Source: an uncultured Erysipelotrichaceae bacterium (GTDB lineage: Bacteria > Bacillota_I > Bacilli_A > Erysipelotrichales > Erysipelotrichaceae). Taken from it: a stretch of DNA of 6,338 bases. The notes beneath the pieces were generated by a model, which saw nothing but the letters and a program-made list of their open reading frames with translations, searched no databases and was not told where the DNA came from. Positions 1-6,338 of the stretch are shown in pieces (within the stretch, counting starts at the first letter, position 1; the number at the start of each line of letters is the position of its first letter). The position numbers and the translations under genes were made by a program. The DNA lies in NCBI GenBank assembly GCA_947175465.1, contig CAMWMY010000074.1, positions 1 through 6,338 of the forward strand. The letters are read 5' to 3'.

Positions 1-2446
1 CTATATGTCTTTGAATATAGCGCTTCATAGGGCGAGCCCCATAAACAGCATCGACACCTTCTTTCATAATTTTCTCATAAACTTGTTCACTTACATGAAG
101 CTGTACATCTTTCATCGCCAAACGATTACTCAATTGCTGTATAAATTTATGCACAATTTTATATAAAACTTCCTCTTTTAAAGCATGGAAAACAACAATT
201 TCATCAATACGATTAATAAACTCAGGTTTAAAATATTCACGTACAGCTTTTTGATAATTTTCTTCTCGATGATGCTCATCAAAAGCAAATTGTGCACCTA
301 AATTACTAGTCATAATCAATAATGTATTTTTAAAATCGACACATACTCCTTTCGCATCAGTGATATGACCATCATCTAAAATTTGTAATAAAATATTAAA
401 AACATCAGGATGCGCTTTTTCCACTTCATCTAATAAAACAATCGCATAAGGATTTCTGCGAACAGCTTCACTTAATTGACCTCCTTCTTCATAACCAACA
501 TAACCTGGAGGAGCACCTATCAACCTTGATACATTATGCTTTTCCATATATTCACTCATATCAATACGTATAATATGTGCTTCATCATCAAATAACTGTT
601 CAGCTAATGCTTTGGCAACTTCAGTTTTTCCAACACCGCTTGGTCCTAAAAATAAAAATGATCCAATGGGACGATTCTCATCTTGTATTTGTGCCTTACT
701 TCTTATAATCGCATCACTTACTAATTGCAGAGCATGATCTTGGCCAATAACCCTTTTTGCTAAAACATCTTTTAATTCTAAAAGTTTCTTTCTTTCACTT
801 TCCACTAGGCGAGCGACTTCAATTCCTGTCCATCGTGAAACAATTTTCGCAATGAGCTCTTCATCTACGATTTCTTGTATCATAGCCCCTTGCTTTTCTT
901 TTTCACTACGCATCTTAATTTTTTCTTCTAATGTCGGGATGATGCCATACTGTAATTTAGCTGCATCTTCATAACGTGCTTCATTTTGCGCTTTTTCTAA
1001 ATCTAATTTTGCTTTTTCTAGCTGTATTTTATCTTGCTTACTACTTGCAAGTTCTCCTTTTTCATCTTCCCATTTCGTATACAATTCATCTTTTCGTGTT
1101 TTCAATTGGGTTAATTCTTGCGTAATCTGTTGGACTCTTTCCATCGATTTTTTATCTTTTTCTTGACGTAAAGCTGTCTCTTCAATTTCTAATTGCATGA
1201 TTTTACGCATAAGTTCATCAAGTTCTTGCGGCATAGATTCCATTTGTACGCGTAAAGTGGCACATGCCTCATCAACTAAATCAATGGCCTTATCAGGAAG
1301 AAAGCGATCTGTAATATAGCGATTACTAAACACTGCACTACTAATTAAGGCTTCATCTAAAATTTTAACTCCATGATAAGATTCAAAACGATCTTTTAAT
1401 CCACGAAGAATACTAATCGTATCTTGTAAAGTAGGCTCACTTACCATTACTTTTTGAAACCGTCTTTCTAAAGCTGCATCCTTTTCAATATATTGGCGAT
1501 ATTCTTGAAACGTTGTAGCTCCAATACAGCGCAACTCACCCCTAGCTAACATAGGCTTCAATAAATTAGCAGCATCCATACTTCCTTCGCTCTTACCTGC
1601 ACCTACTAAATTATGCAACTCATCAATGAATAAAATTACATTTCCTTGTGCTTGTTTCACTTCATCTAAAATAGCTTTCAAACGTTCTTCAAACTCACCA
1701 CGATATTTAGCTCCTGCAATCAAAGCTCCCATATCTAATTCAATTAAACGTTTTTCTAATAATGAATGAGGAACATCTCCTTTCATAATTCTCCATGCAA
1801 TTCCTTCGACAACAGCTGTTTTCCCAACTCCTGGCTCTCCAATTAAAACAGGATTATTTTTCGTTTTTCTTGATAAAATTTGGATAACACGTCGAATTTC
1901 ATCATCACGTCCAATGATAGGATCAATCTTCCCATTTTTTACATCTTCAACCAAATCTCTTCCAAATTTTGATAAAGATTCTAATGTTAATTCTGCTTGA
2001 GGTGTATCCATGATTTTTCCTCCTCTCCTTGCGAGTTCTTCTTCCTTACATTTCCCTTCTTGTAATGAAAAATGCTTTCTTAATACTTTCGCGATATAAG
2101 AATGATGAAACATAAGGGCAATCCATAAACTCGCTACACTCATATATTGCTCCCCAATTTCATCGCTCCACTTTTGTGCTTTATTCATAGCTTGTAAAAC
2201 TTCATCACTTAAATGTGGCTTAGCCCCTTTTACAATAGCTACATTGGATAATTCTTGATCGATGATACGCAAAGCTTCCTGCTTATCAATTTGTAAACGC
2301 TGATAAAGCCCATCTAATACATCATCTTCAAAAATAGTTTTCAAAAAATGAATCGTATCAATCGAACCATGAGACTTTTCTTCACATAAGTTTAAACTAC
2401 GCATACATATTTCTTGCAATCTTTGTGACATTTTTTCAATATTCAT
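1..2446 (-). CDS. clpB: ATP-dependent chaperone ClpB (Hsp100 disaggregase), C-terminus cut by window edge
   Basis: ClpB is a hexameric cytosolic AAA+ unfoldase that threads proteins out of aggregates with help from DnaK/DnaJ/GrpE. The 815 visible codons show the full domain order: N-domain (about 1-140), AAA-1 with Walker A GEPGVGKT (203-210), pore loop [10 protein letters not shown] and Walker B ILFIDEL (D275, E276), the RRF arginine-finger region near 328, a coiled-coil M-domain (about 405-520), then AAA-2 with Walker A GPSGVGKT (601-608), pore loop [13 protein letters not shown], Walker [12 protein letters not shown] (D673, E674) and FINRID (R746). The M-domain marks it as ClpB rather than ClpA, ClpC or ClpE. 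All motifs lie in one frame, so no frameshift is evident. It stops at [13 protein letters not shown], about 40 residues short of the usual roughly 860. The start at 2446 follows AGGAGG with a 9-nt spacer. The N-domain matches the family less closely than the ATPase core. Two CIRCE operators control it. Confidence 0.97.
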   Translation of the reverse strand, partial: MNIEKMSQRLQEICMRSLNLCEEKSHGSIDTIHFLKTIFEDDVLDGLYQRLQIDKQEALRIIDQELSNVAIVKGAKPHLSDEVLQAMNKAQKWSDEIGEQYMSVASLWIALMFHHSYIAKVLRKHFSLQEGKCKEEELARRGGKIMDTPQAELTLESLSKFGRDLVEDVKNGKIDPIIGRDDEIRRVIQILSRKTKNNPVLIGEPGVGKTAVVEGIAWRIMKGDVPHSLLEKRLIELDMGALIAGAKYRGEFEERLKAILDEVKQAQGNVILFIDELHNLVGAGKSEGSMDAANLLKPMLARGELRCIGATTFQEYRQYIEKDAALERRFQKVMVSEPTLQDTISILRGLKDRFESYHGVKILDEALISSAVFSNRYITDRFLPDKAIDLVDEACATLRVQMESMPQELDELMRKIMQLEIEETALRQEKDKKSMERVQQITQELTQLKTRKDELYTKWEDEKGELASSKQDKIQLEKAKLDLEKAQNEARYEDAAKLQYGIIPTLEEKIKMRSEKEKQGAMIQEIVDEELIAKIVSRWTGIEVARLVESERKKLLELKDVLAKRVIGQDHALQLVSDAIIRSKAQIQDENRPIGSFLFLGPSGVGKTEVAKALAEQLFDDEAHIIRIDMSEYMEKHNVSRLIGAPPGYVGYEEGGQLSEAVRRNPYAIVLLDEVEKAHPDVFNILLQILDDGHITDAKGVCVDFKNTLLIMTSNLGAQFAFDEHHREENYQKAVREYFKPEFINRIDEIVVFHALKEEVLYKIVHKFIQQLSNRLAMKDVQLHVSEQVYEKIMKEGVDAVYGARPMKRYIQRHI
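2009..2030 (-). promoter_or_regulatory. Internal ribosome-binding site and in-frame ATG for N-terminally truncated ClpB
   Basis: On the minus strand AAGGAGAGGAGG (2030-2019) is followed by a 7-nt spacer and an ATG at 2011-2009, which is codon 146 of clpB in the same frame (local peptide [12 protein letters not shown]). The Shine-Dalgarno match is at least as good as the one before the annotated start. In E. coli, ClpB is made in two forms, and the short one begins at an internal GTG at codon 149. The motifs here run about three residues behind E. coli numbering, so this ATG falls at the equivalent point between the N-domain and AAA-1. Its use is inferred, not shown. Confidence 0.8.
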
Positions 2447-2461
2447 ACTTCCTATCCTCCT
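2447..2461 (-). promoter_or_regulatory. clpB ribosome-binding site
   Basis: AGGAGG at 2461-2456 on the minus strand lies 9 nt before the ATG at 2446 and fixes that start over the next in-frame Met (codon 6). It begins 1 nt after the downstream arm of the proximal CIRCE element, so the operator and the Shine-Dalgarno site nearly touch. Confidence 0.9.
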
Positions 2462-2462
2462 T

Positions 2463-2489
2463 TTAGCACTCTAACAACAATACTGCTAA
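2463..2489 (-). promoter_or_regulatory. CIRCE operator 1 (promoter-proximal to the gene, one degenerate arm)
   Basis: Read on the plus strand: a perfect arm TTAGCACTC (2463-2471), a 9-nt spacer, then TACTGCTAA (2481-2489), which keeps 7 of 9 consensus bases of GAGTGCTAA. The exact 9-nt spacing identifies it as a CIRCE element, the binding site of the HrcA heat-shock repressor. It covers the predicted clpB transcription start (about 2487) and most of the short leader, so bound HrcA would block initiation. Only six base pairs of the inverted repeat remain. Confidence 0.88.
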
Positions 2490-2493
2490 TTCT

Positions 2494-2521
2494 ATTATAA
2501 CAAGTTTTTTAGCACTGTCAA
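2494..2521 (-). promoter_or_regulatory. clpB sigma-A promoter
   Basis: Minus-strand TTGACA (2521-2516) and TATAAT (2499-2494) are both perfect consensus hexamers, with a 16-bp spacer. Transcription would start near 2487, giving a leader of about 40 nt before the ATG at 2446. Poly-A/T tracts lie upstream of the -35. Two CIRCE operators flank the -10, and the distal one overlaps the -35. A promoter this strong under repressor control suits a heat-shock gene held off by HrcA in normal growth. Confidence 0.9.
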
Positions 2522-2535
2522 TAAAAGAGTGCTAA
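2509..2535 (-). promoter_or_regulatory. CIRCE operator 2 (overlaps the clpB -35)
   Basis: Read on the plus strand: TTAGCACTG (2509-2517, 8 of 9 consensus), a 9-nt spacer, then a perfect GAGTGCTAA (2527-2535). This is the better of the two HrcA sites. It overlaps the clpB -35 (2516-2521) and part of the spacer, so HrcA binding would exclude RNA polymerase. Its single mismatch is the base that must be C on the minus strand to complete TTGACA. Confidence 0.94.
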
Positions 2536-2570
2536 AAAACTAATAAATTCAATTCCTTTTTTTGCCATTT

Positions 2571-2589
2571 TTAACAAAATCTTAACAAA
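2571..2589 (+). promoter_or_regulatory. Putative Pho box (PhoP-type direct repeat) upstream of the phosphate transporter
   Basis: TTAACAAA occurs at 2571-2578 and again at 2582-2589. The TTAACA cores are separated by 5 bp, an 11-bp period. This matches the known Firmicute PhoP half-site arrangement, TT(A/T/C)ACA-type hexamers spaced about 5 bp. It lies about 85 bp before the start of a PhoU-domain phosphate transporter. Only two good copies are visible, whereas strong Bacillus Pho promoters often have four. The DNA is AT-rich, so chance similarity is possible, but the spacing and the gene it faces favour a real site. Confidence 0.62.
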
Positions 2590-2608
2590 TGTATATTCCA
2601 TATTTTGT

Positions 2609-2614
2609 TACAAT
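2609..2614 (+). promoter_or_regulatory. Possible -10 element for the phosphate transporter gene
   Basis: TACAAT matches 5 of 6 bases of the sigma-A -10. The place where a -35 should lie (about 2586-2591) reads CAAATG and has no consensus. That is typical of promoters needing an activator, and the TTAACA repeats would sit at about -50 to -34, where Firmicute PhoP usually binds. TATACT at 2649-2654 is an alternative -10, also without a partner -35. Confidence 0.4.
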
Positions 2615-2673
2615 TAATAAGATTAGGGGAAAAATACTTTTTACTGTATATACTATTATTATAGGAGGATTTT

Positions 2674-4305
2674 ATGGAATTATCATATATTTTAAAACTT
2701 CTTGGAGGGCTAGCCTTATTCATGTATGGAATGCATATGATGTCAAATGGGCTAGAACAAACAGCGGGAGATAAGTTAAAAAGTATATTAGAAAAATTAA
2801 CAAAAAATCGATTTTTAGCTATTTTAGTAGGAACAGGAATTACAGCAGTAATCCAAAGCTCCTCTGCAACAACCGTCATGGTCATCGGTTTTGTGAATTC
2901 TGGTTTAATGAAGCTTCATAAAGCAGTATGGATCATTATGGGAGCCAATATCGGTACAACAATTACAGGGCAATTAATTGCCCTTGATATTAAGATGATT
3001 GCGCCTATTTTTGCCATTATCGGTACCTTCATGGTTACCTTTTTAAAAAATAAAAAAGCCAATCACCTTGGAGATGTTATTGCAGGTTTAGGTATCTTAT
3101 TCATTGGTATGGACTTCATGGGAAGTGCAATGTCTCCTTTAAAAGATAATCCTGCCTTTGTACAATTGATGACAACGTTCTCAAATCCTATTTATGGTAT
3201 ATTAGCAGGAGCGATTTTCACAGCGATTATCCAAAGTTCTTCTGCTTCTATTGGGATTTTACAAACATTAGCTTCTCAAAAGCTCATCCCGTTACAATCA
3301 AGTGCTTTCGTTCTTTTTGGGCAAAACATGGGAACTTGTGTGACTGCCTTTCTTGCTTCTTTAGGTGGAAATCGAAATGCAAAGCGTACAGCACTTATTC
3401 ACTTATTATTTAATTTTATCGGTACTTTTGCCTTTTTAATTATTTGTCTTGCGACCCCTTTTATATCTTTTGTAGAAAATTTAACACCAAACTCTCCTAT
3501 TGCCCAGGTAGCGAATATACATACGATCTTCAATATCGCAACAACTTTATTAATCTTACCATTTGGTGAAAAGCTAGCTGATATTACATTACGTCTTTTA
3601 CCAATATTGCCAGAAGAAAAAACATTTTCTACTACTATGGTAAATGATATCTCTTTAGGGGCTTCTAATATTGCTGTTGCAGAATTGAATACATATTTAA
3701 GACAAATGTTTCAAACGACAAGAAAGAGTTTCGAAAGTATCTCGGCTACTTATCTATTAGGTGCTAAATGTGATGTCGATTATATTAGAAAAAATGAAGA
3801 TTATATCAACTCTTTAAATTTACAAATCTCTGAATTTATGACGAAATTATCTTATCTTGATTTACAAGAAAGTGACCAACAACGCTGTAATCTTATTTTT
3901 AAACTTGCATTTGATGTAGAGCGTATTGGAGACCATATTATCAATTTACAAGAATATGGTGTGATGTTAAATCACAAAGAGATTTTATTTGAAGCTTCTA
4001 TTCAAAAAGAGATGGAACAAATGAAGGAAAATATCGAGCAAACTTATCAAATTTTACAAACAGAAACCCTTTACCAAAAGAAAACAAAATTAGAAGAAAT
4101 TGAGCAATTAGAACAAGATATGGATGATATGTGCAGACTATTTAGAAAGAATCAAATTAAGCGTTTAAAAAATGAAGAATCTGATCCGAAAACAACGGTT
4201 ATTTATAGTGACCTTCTTACCAATATGGAACGTATAGGAGATCATATGATGAATCTTGCACAAGCTTTATATAATGTAGATGTTGATTTGCAATACTCAA
4301 AATAA
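2674..4305 (+). CDS. Na+/phosphate cotransporter family protein with C-terminal PhoU-like domain
   Basis: This 543-residue membrane protein belongs to the NptA/YjbB (Na/Pi-cotransporter II-related) family, which moves inorganic phosphate with sodium. Residues 1-310 hold about eight or nine hydrophobic segments in the family's inverted-repeat layout. Repeat 1 carries QSSSATT (61-67) and GANIGTT (90-96). Repeat 2 carries QSSSAS (187-192) and GQNMGTC (216-222). The QSSS pair forms the substrate and sodium site. Residues about 335-535 are a cytosolic helical PhoU-like domain with its two metal-binding signatures, DVERIGDH (414-421) and NMERIGDH (517-524). Length is normal for the fused form. AGGAGG at 2663-2668, 5 nt before the ATG, sets the start. 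It is a single-gene unit with a putative Pho box upstream and a terminator overlapping its stop. The PhoU domain probably gates transport or senses phosphate. Direction is uncertain: NptA imports, whereas E. coli YjbB promotes export. Confidence 0.95.
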   Translation: MELSYILKLLGGLALFMYGMHMMSNGLEQTAGDKLKSILEKLTKNRFLAILVGTGITAVIQSSSATTVMVIGFVNSGLMKLHKAVWIIMGANIGTTITGQLIALDIKMIAPIFAIIGTFMVTFLKNKKANHLGDVIAGLGILFIGMDFMGSAMSPLKDNPAFVQLMTTFSNPIYGILAGAIFTAIIQSSSASIGILQTLASQKLIPLQSSAFVLFGQNMGTCVTAFLASLGGNRNAKRTALIHLLFNFIGTFAFLIICLATPFISFVENLTPNSPIAQVANIHTIFNIATTLLILPFGEKLADITLRLLPILPEEKTFSTTMVNDISLGASNIAVAELNTYLRQMFQTTRKSFESISATYLLGAKCDVDYIRKNEDYINSLNLQISEFMTKLSYLDLQESDQQRCNLIFKLAFDVERIGDHIINLQEYGVMLNHKEILFEASIQKEMEQMKENIEQTYQILQTETLYQKKTKLEEIEQLEQDMDDMCRLFRKNQIKRLKNEESDPKTTVIYSDLLTNMERIGDHMMNLAQALYNVDVDLQYSK

Positions 4306-4345
4306 AAGAGCCTTTCTTCCTTATTAGGAAGACAAAGACTCTTTT
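4304..4345. terminator. Bidirectional intrinsic terminator between converging genes
   Basis: AAAAGAG (4304-4310) pairs with CTCTTTT (4339-4345), CTTT (4312-4315) with AAAG (4334-4337), and CTTCCT (4316-4321) with AGGAAG (4326-4331) around a TATT loop. A C/A mismatch and a 2-nt bulge interrupt the stem. A/T tracts at both ends supply a U-run on either strand, so it can end the plus-strand transporter transcript and the minus-strand mnmM-HAD transcript. It overlaps the transporter stop codon and the last codons and stop of the HAD gene. Confidence 0.85.
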
Positions 4346-4998
4346 TCTTTTGAATGTAATTTCATTAATAATGTTTGAACTTCATAAGTATGGCATACTT
4401 GATGATCAGCTTGATAAGGATCTACACCAAAGCGAGAATCTACACGAGCCACAACATCTATATTCGCTCTTTTCCCTGCTTCTATACCTGCTGCTGAATC
4501 TTCTACAATAATACACTCTTCTGGTGATAATCCAAGTTTCAACACGGTTTCCACATAAATTTGTGGATCTGGCTTACTTTTAGAAAACATTTCGCCACTT
4601 AAACATACATCAAAGTAATACTCAATATCACAAGCTTTTAAAATTCTTTCAATTGTTGCCATTGAAGAGCTGGAAGCTAAAGCAATCTTATATCCTTCTT
4701 GTTTTAGCCATTTCAAAAGATCTATAATTTTAGGAAAAAGTGCTTGTTTATATTTCATAGAAGAAATGGGAAATGATTGTAAAGCCTTTTGATATTGTGC
4801 TAAAGATATATTGCCTCCTAATCTTCTTGCTGTTTCTGGCCATGTATCATGTAAAGAGCGTCCTACTAAAGAAGATAAATATGTATCATCAAGCTCCTTT
4901 CCAAAAGAAGCACAAACTTCCTTTATTTGTTCTAAATTTAAAGGTTCACTATCTAACAAAACCCCATCCATATCAAATATTACCGCTTTAATCTTCAT
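4324..4998 (-). CDS. HAD-superfamily phosphatase/phosphomutase, beta-phosphoglucomutase-like (subfamily IA)
   Basis: This 224-residue cytosolic enzyme has all four HAD motifs. Motif I is FDMDGVLLDSEPL, with nucleophile D9 and acid/base D11. Motif II is the serine run ALASSSS (S109-S112). Motif III is K142 in SKSKPDP (141-145). Motif IV is VEDSAAG (E166, D167, binding Mg2+). A helical cap at about 16-85 with LVGRSL (44-49) gives the beta-phosphoglucomutase/phosphoglycolate-phosphatase-like layout. Relatives act on sugar phosphates or related small phosphoesters; the substrate cannot be read from the sequence. GGAGG lies about 8 nt before the ATG. The start overlaps the end of mnmM by 11 bp, so it is the second gene of that operon and probably translationally coupled. 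Its last codons (KESLSS) and stop lie inside the terminator hairpin. Confidence 0.93.
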   Translation of the reverse strand: MKIKAVIFDMDGVLLDSEPLNLEQIKEVCASFGKELDDTYLSSLVGRSLHDTWPETARRLGGNISLAQYQKALQSFPISSMKYKQALFPKIIDLLKWLKQEGYKIALASSSSMATIERILKACDIEYYFDVCLSGEMFSKSKPDPQIYVETVLKLGLSPEECIIVEDSAAGIEAGKRANIDVVARVDSRFGVDPYQADHQVCHTYEVQTLLMKLHSKEKESLSS

Positions 4999-5551
4999 TC
5001 TTTTCCTCCTCTCTTATTTTTTGAATAGCTAAAATATAAGGAGCCTTCTCCTTATTCCACATTTTAATTTGCATAACATTGTAGTCTTTAGAAGCTAATT
5101 GCTTACTCCATTTTGCAAAATATTCACTTTCTTTTTCCCCTTCTTCATGTCCAGGATATAAAACTAAAATAAGCATTCCCTTCTTAACTAATCTTTTTAA
5201 AGCTTCTTCAACAGCAACTTTACTTGTCTCTAACATCGTCGTAATGTGTTGATCAGATTGCGGTAAATACCCAAAGTTAAAAATACCAGCATCAATTTTT
5301 TCTTTTATATAAGTAAAGGCATCCACATGAGATGCACATATTAATTTTACATTATGAAGATGATGCATATTTAATTTTTGCTTTGTTTCTTCAATACATT
5401 CTTGTTGAATATCAAATGCATAAACATAACTACTATGTTGAGCTAAAAATAAAGTATCATTTCCTCTTCCCATAGTAAAATCAACACTAATATGACAATT
5501 AGGTACATATTCTACAAGAAGATCATGTGCGATTTCTACTATCTTTTTCAT
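4988..5551 (-). CDS. mnmM: tRNA mnm5s2U34 methyltransferase MnmM (YtqB family)
   Basis: This 187-residue protein is a class I SAM-dependent methyltransferase of the Pfam 'rRNA methylase' (PF06962) family. Its B. subtilis member YtqB/MnmM methylates nm5s2U to mnm5s2U at wobble position 34 of tRNA. Visible features are the SAM-binding loop VDFTMGRGNDT (23-33), the acidic strand end AFDIQ (45-49), the family signature FNFGYLP (91-97), YPGHEEG (132-138) and a C-terminal NKEKAPYILAI (166-176). The usual loop is closer to DATxGNGxDT, so F and R replace A and N here. The reading frame is open further upstream to an ATG at 5659, but the start at 5551 is chosen: AGGTGAT lies 3 nt before it, the protein then begins with the family's MKKIVEIAHDLL, and length agrees with the roughly 190-residue family. 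Upstream codons overlap the promoter. It is first in an operon with the HAD gene and divergent from cca. Confidence 0.88.
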   Translation of the reverse strand: MKKIVEIAHDLLVEYVPNCHISVDFTMGRGNDTLFLAQHSSYVYAFDIQQECIEETKQKLNMHHLHNVKLICASHVDAFTYIKEKIDAGIFNFGYLPQSDQHITTMLETSKVAVEEALKRLVKKGMLILVLYPGHEEGEKESEYFAKWSKQLASKDYNVMQIKMWNKEKAPYILAIQKIREEEKNED

Positions 5552-5567
5552 ACCATCACCTTTTTTC

Positions 5568-5596
5568 ATTATACAATATTTTTTCATTTCAAAACA
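5568..5596 (-). promoter_or_regulatory. Promoter of the mnmM-HAD operon
   Basis: Minus-strand TATAAT (5573-5568) is a perfect -10. At 17-bp spacing the -35 is TGTTTT (5596-5591), a poor match; TTGAAA (5592-5587) is better but only 13 bp away. The start site would be near 5561, the first base of the AGGTGAT Shine-Dalgarno, leaving a leader of about 10 nt. Confidence 0.6.
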
Positions 5597-5604
5597 TAAA
5601 ATCC

Positions 5605-5633
5605 TATGCAGATATCTAAAAATTAAGTATAAT
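5605..5633 (+). promoter_or_regulatory. Promoter of cca
   Basis: TATAAT at 5628-5633 is a perfect -10. The hexamer at 17-bp spacing, TATGCA (5605-5610), matches TTGACA in only three places. Transcription would begin near 5640, the first base of the AGGTGAT ribosome-binding site, giving a leader of about 11 nt. The arrangement mirrors the divergent mnmM promoter, and the two -35 regions are only 8 bp apart. Confidence 0.6.
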
Positions 5634-5650
5634 ACGCTTAGGTGATTCTT

Positions 5651-6338
<688 letters not shown>

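Noticed and set aside
2593..2609. Further TTAACA-type repeats continuing the 11-bp phase downstream
   Set aside because: The in-phase hexamers at 2593 (ATATTC) and 2604 (TTTGTT) do not match, so only one pair of half-sites is claimed.
2447..2673. CtsR operator upstream of clpB
   Set aside because: I looked for the heptad repeat (GTCAAA-type tandem) expected for CtsR control and found none; CIRCE accounts for the regulation.
2589..2774. 61-codon open frame on the plus strand
   Set aside because: It overlaps the transporter start in another frame, lacks a Shine-Dalgarno site, and covers the promoter region; a chance frame.
2571..2885. 104-codon open frame on the minus strand
   Set aside because: It is antisense to the start of the phosphate transporter and runs across the intergenic regulatory sites; no ribosome-binding site or recognisable domain.
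4773..5032. Two plus-strand frames of 72-73 codons
   Set aside because: Both are antisense shadows of the well-supported HAD phosphatase gene, with low-complexity hydrophobic translations and no ribosome-binding site.

Overview
The window looks like a chromosomal housekeeping segment from a low-GC Gram-positive bacterium (Firmicutes/Bacillota). The signs are AT-rich DNA, strong AGGAGG and AGGTGAT Shine-Dalgarno sites, sigma-A-type promoters, HrcA/CIRCE heat-shock operators and an MnmM (YtqB)-type tRNA methyltransferase. Control of clpB by CIRCE with no visible CtsR site fits lineages such as Erysipelotrichia or relatives of Mollicutes, but that placement is inference. No mobile element, CRISPR array, RNA gene or unfamiliar gene cassette was found, so I do not claim a new system. 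The notable content is regulatory.

Layout. (1) 1-2446, minus strand: clpB, the Hsp100 disaggregase, open at the left edge and lacking roughly its last 40 residues. Inside it is a very strong ribosome-binding site with an in-frame ATG (codon 146), positioned to make the N-domain-less ClpB isoform. (2) 2447-2673: a 227-bp divergent regulatory region. On the clpB side is a near-ideal sigma-A promoter with two CIRCE operators bracketing its -10. On the other side is a TTAACA direct repeat with 11-bp period that resembles a Firmicute PhoP (Pho) box. (3) 2674-4305, plus strand: a Na+/phosphate cotransporter fused to a PhoU-like domain. (4) 4304-4345: one hairpin that serves as terminator for both converging transcription units. 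(5) 4988-5551 and 4324-4998, minus strand: a two-gene operon, mnmM then a beta-phosphoglucomutase-like HAD phosphatase, overlapping by 11 bp. (6) 5552-5650: a 99-bp divergent promoter region. (7) 5651-6338, plus strand: the CCA-adding enzyme, cut by the right edge.

How the genes relate. mnmM (wobble-base modification) and cca (3'-end maturation) both act on tRNA and share a back-to-back promoter region in which each promoter appears to start transcription almost at its ribosome-binding site. clpB and the phosphate transporter answer to different stresses (protein misfolding via HrcA; probably phosphate limitation via a PhoP-like regulator) and share only their intergenic region.
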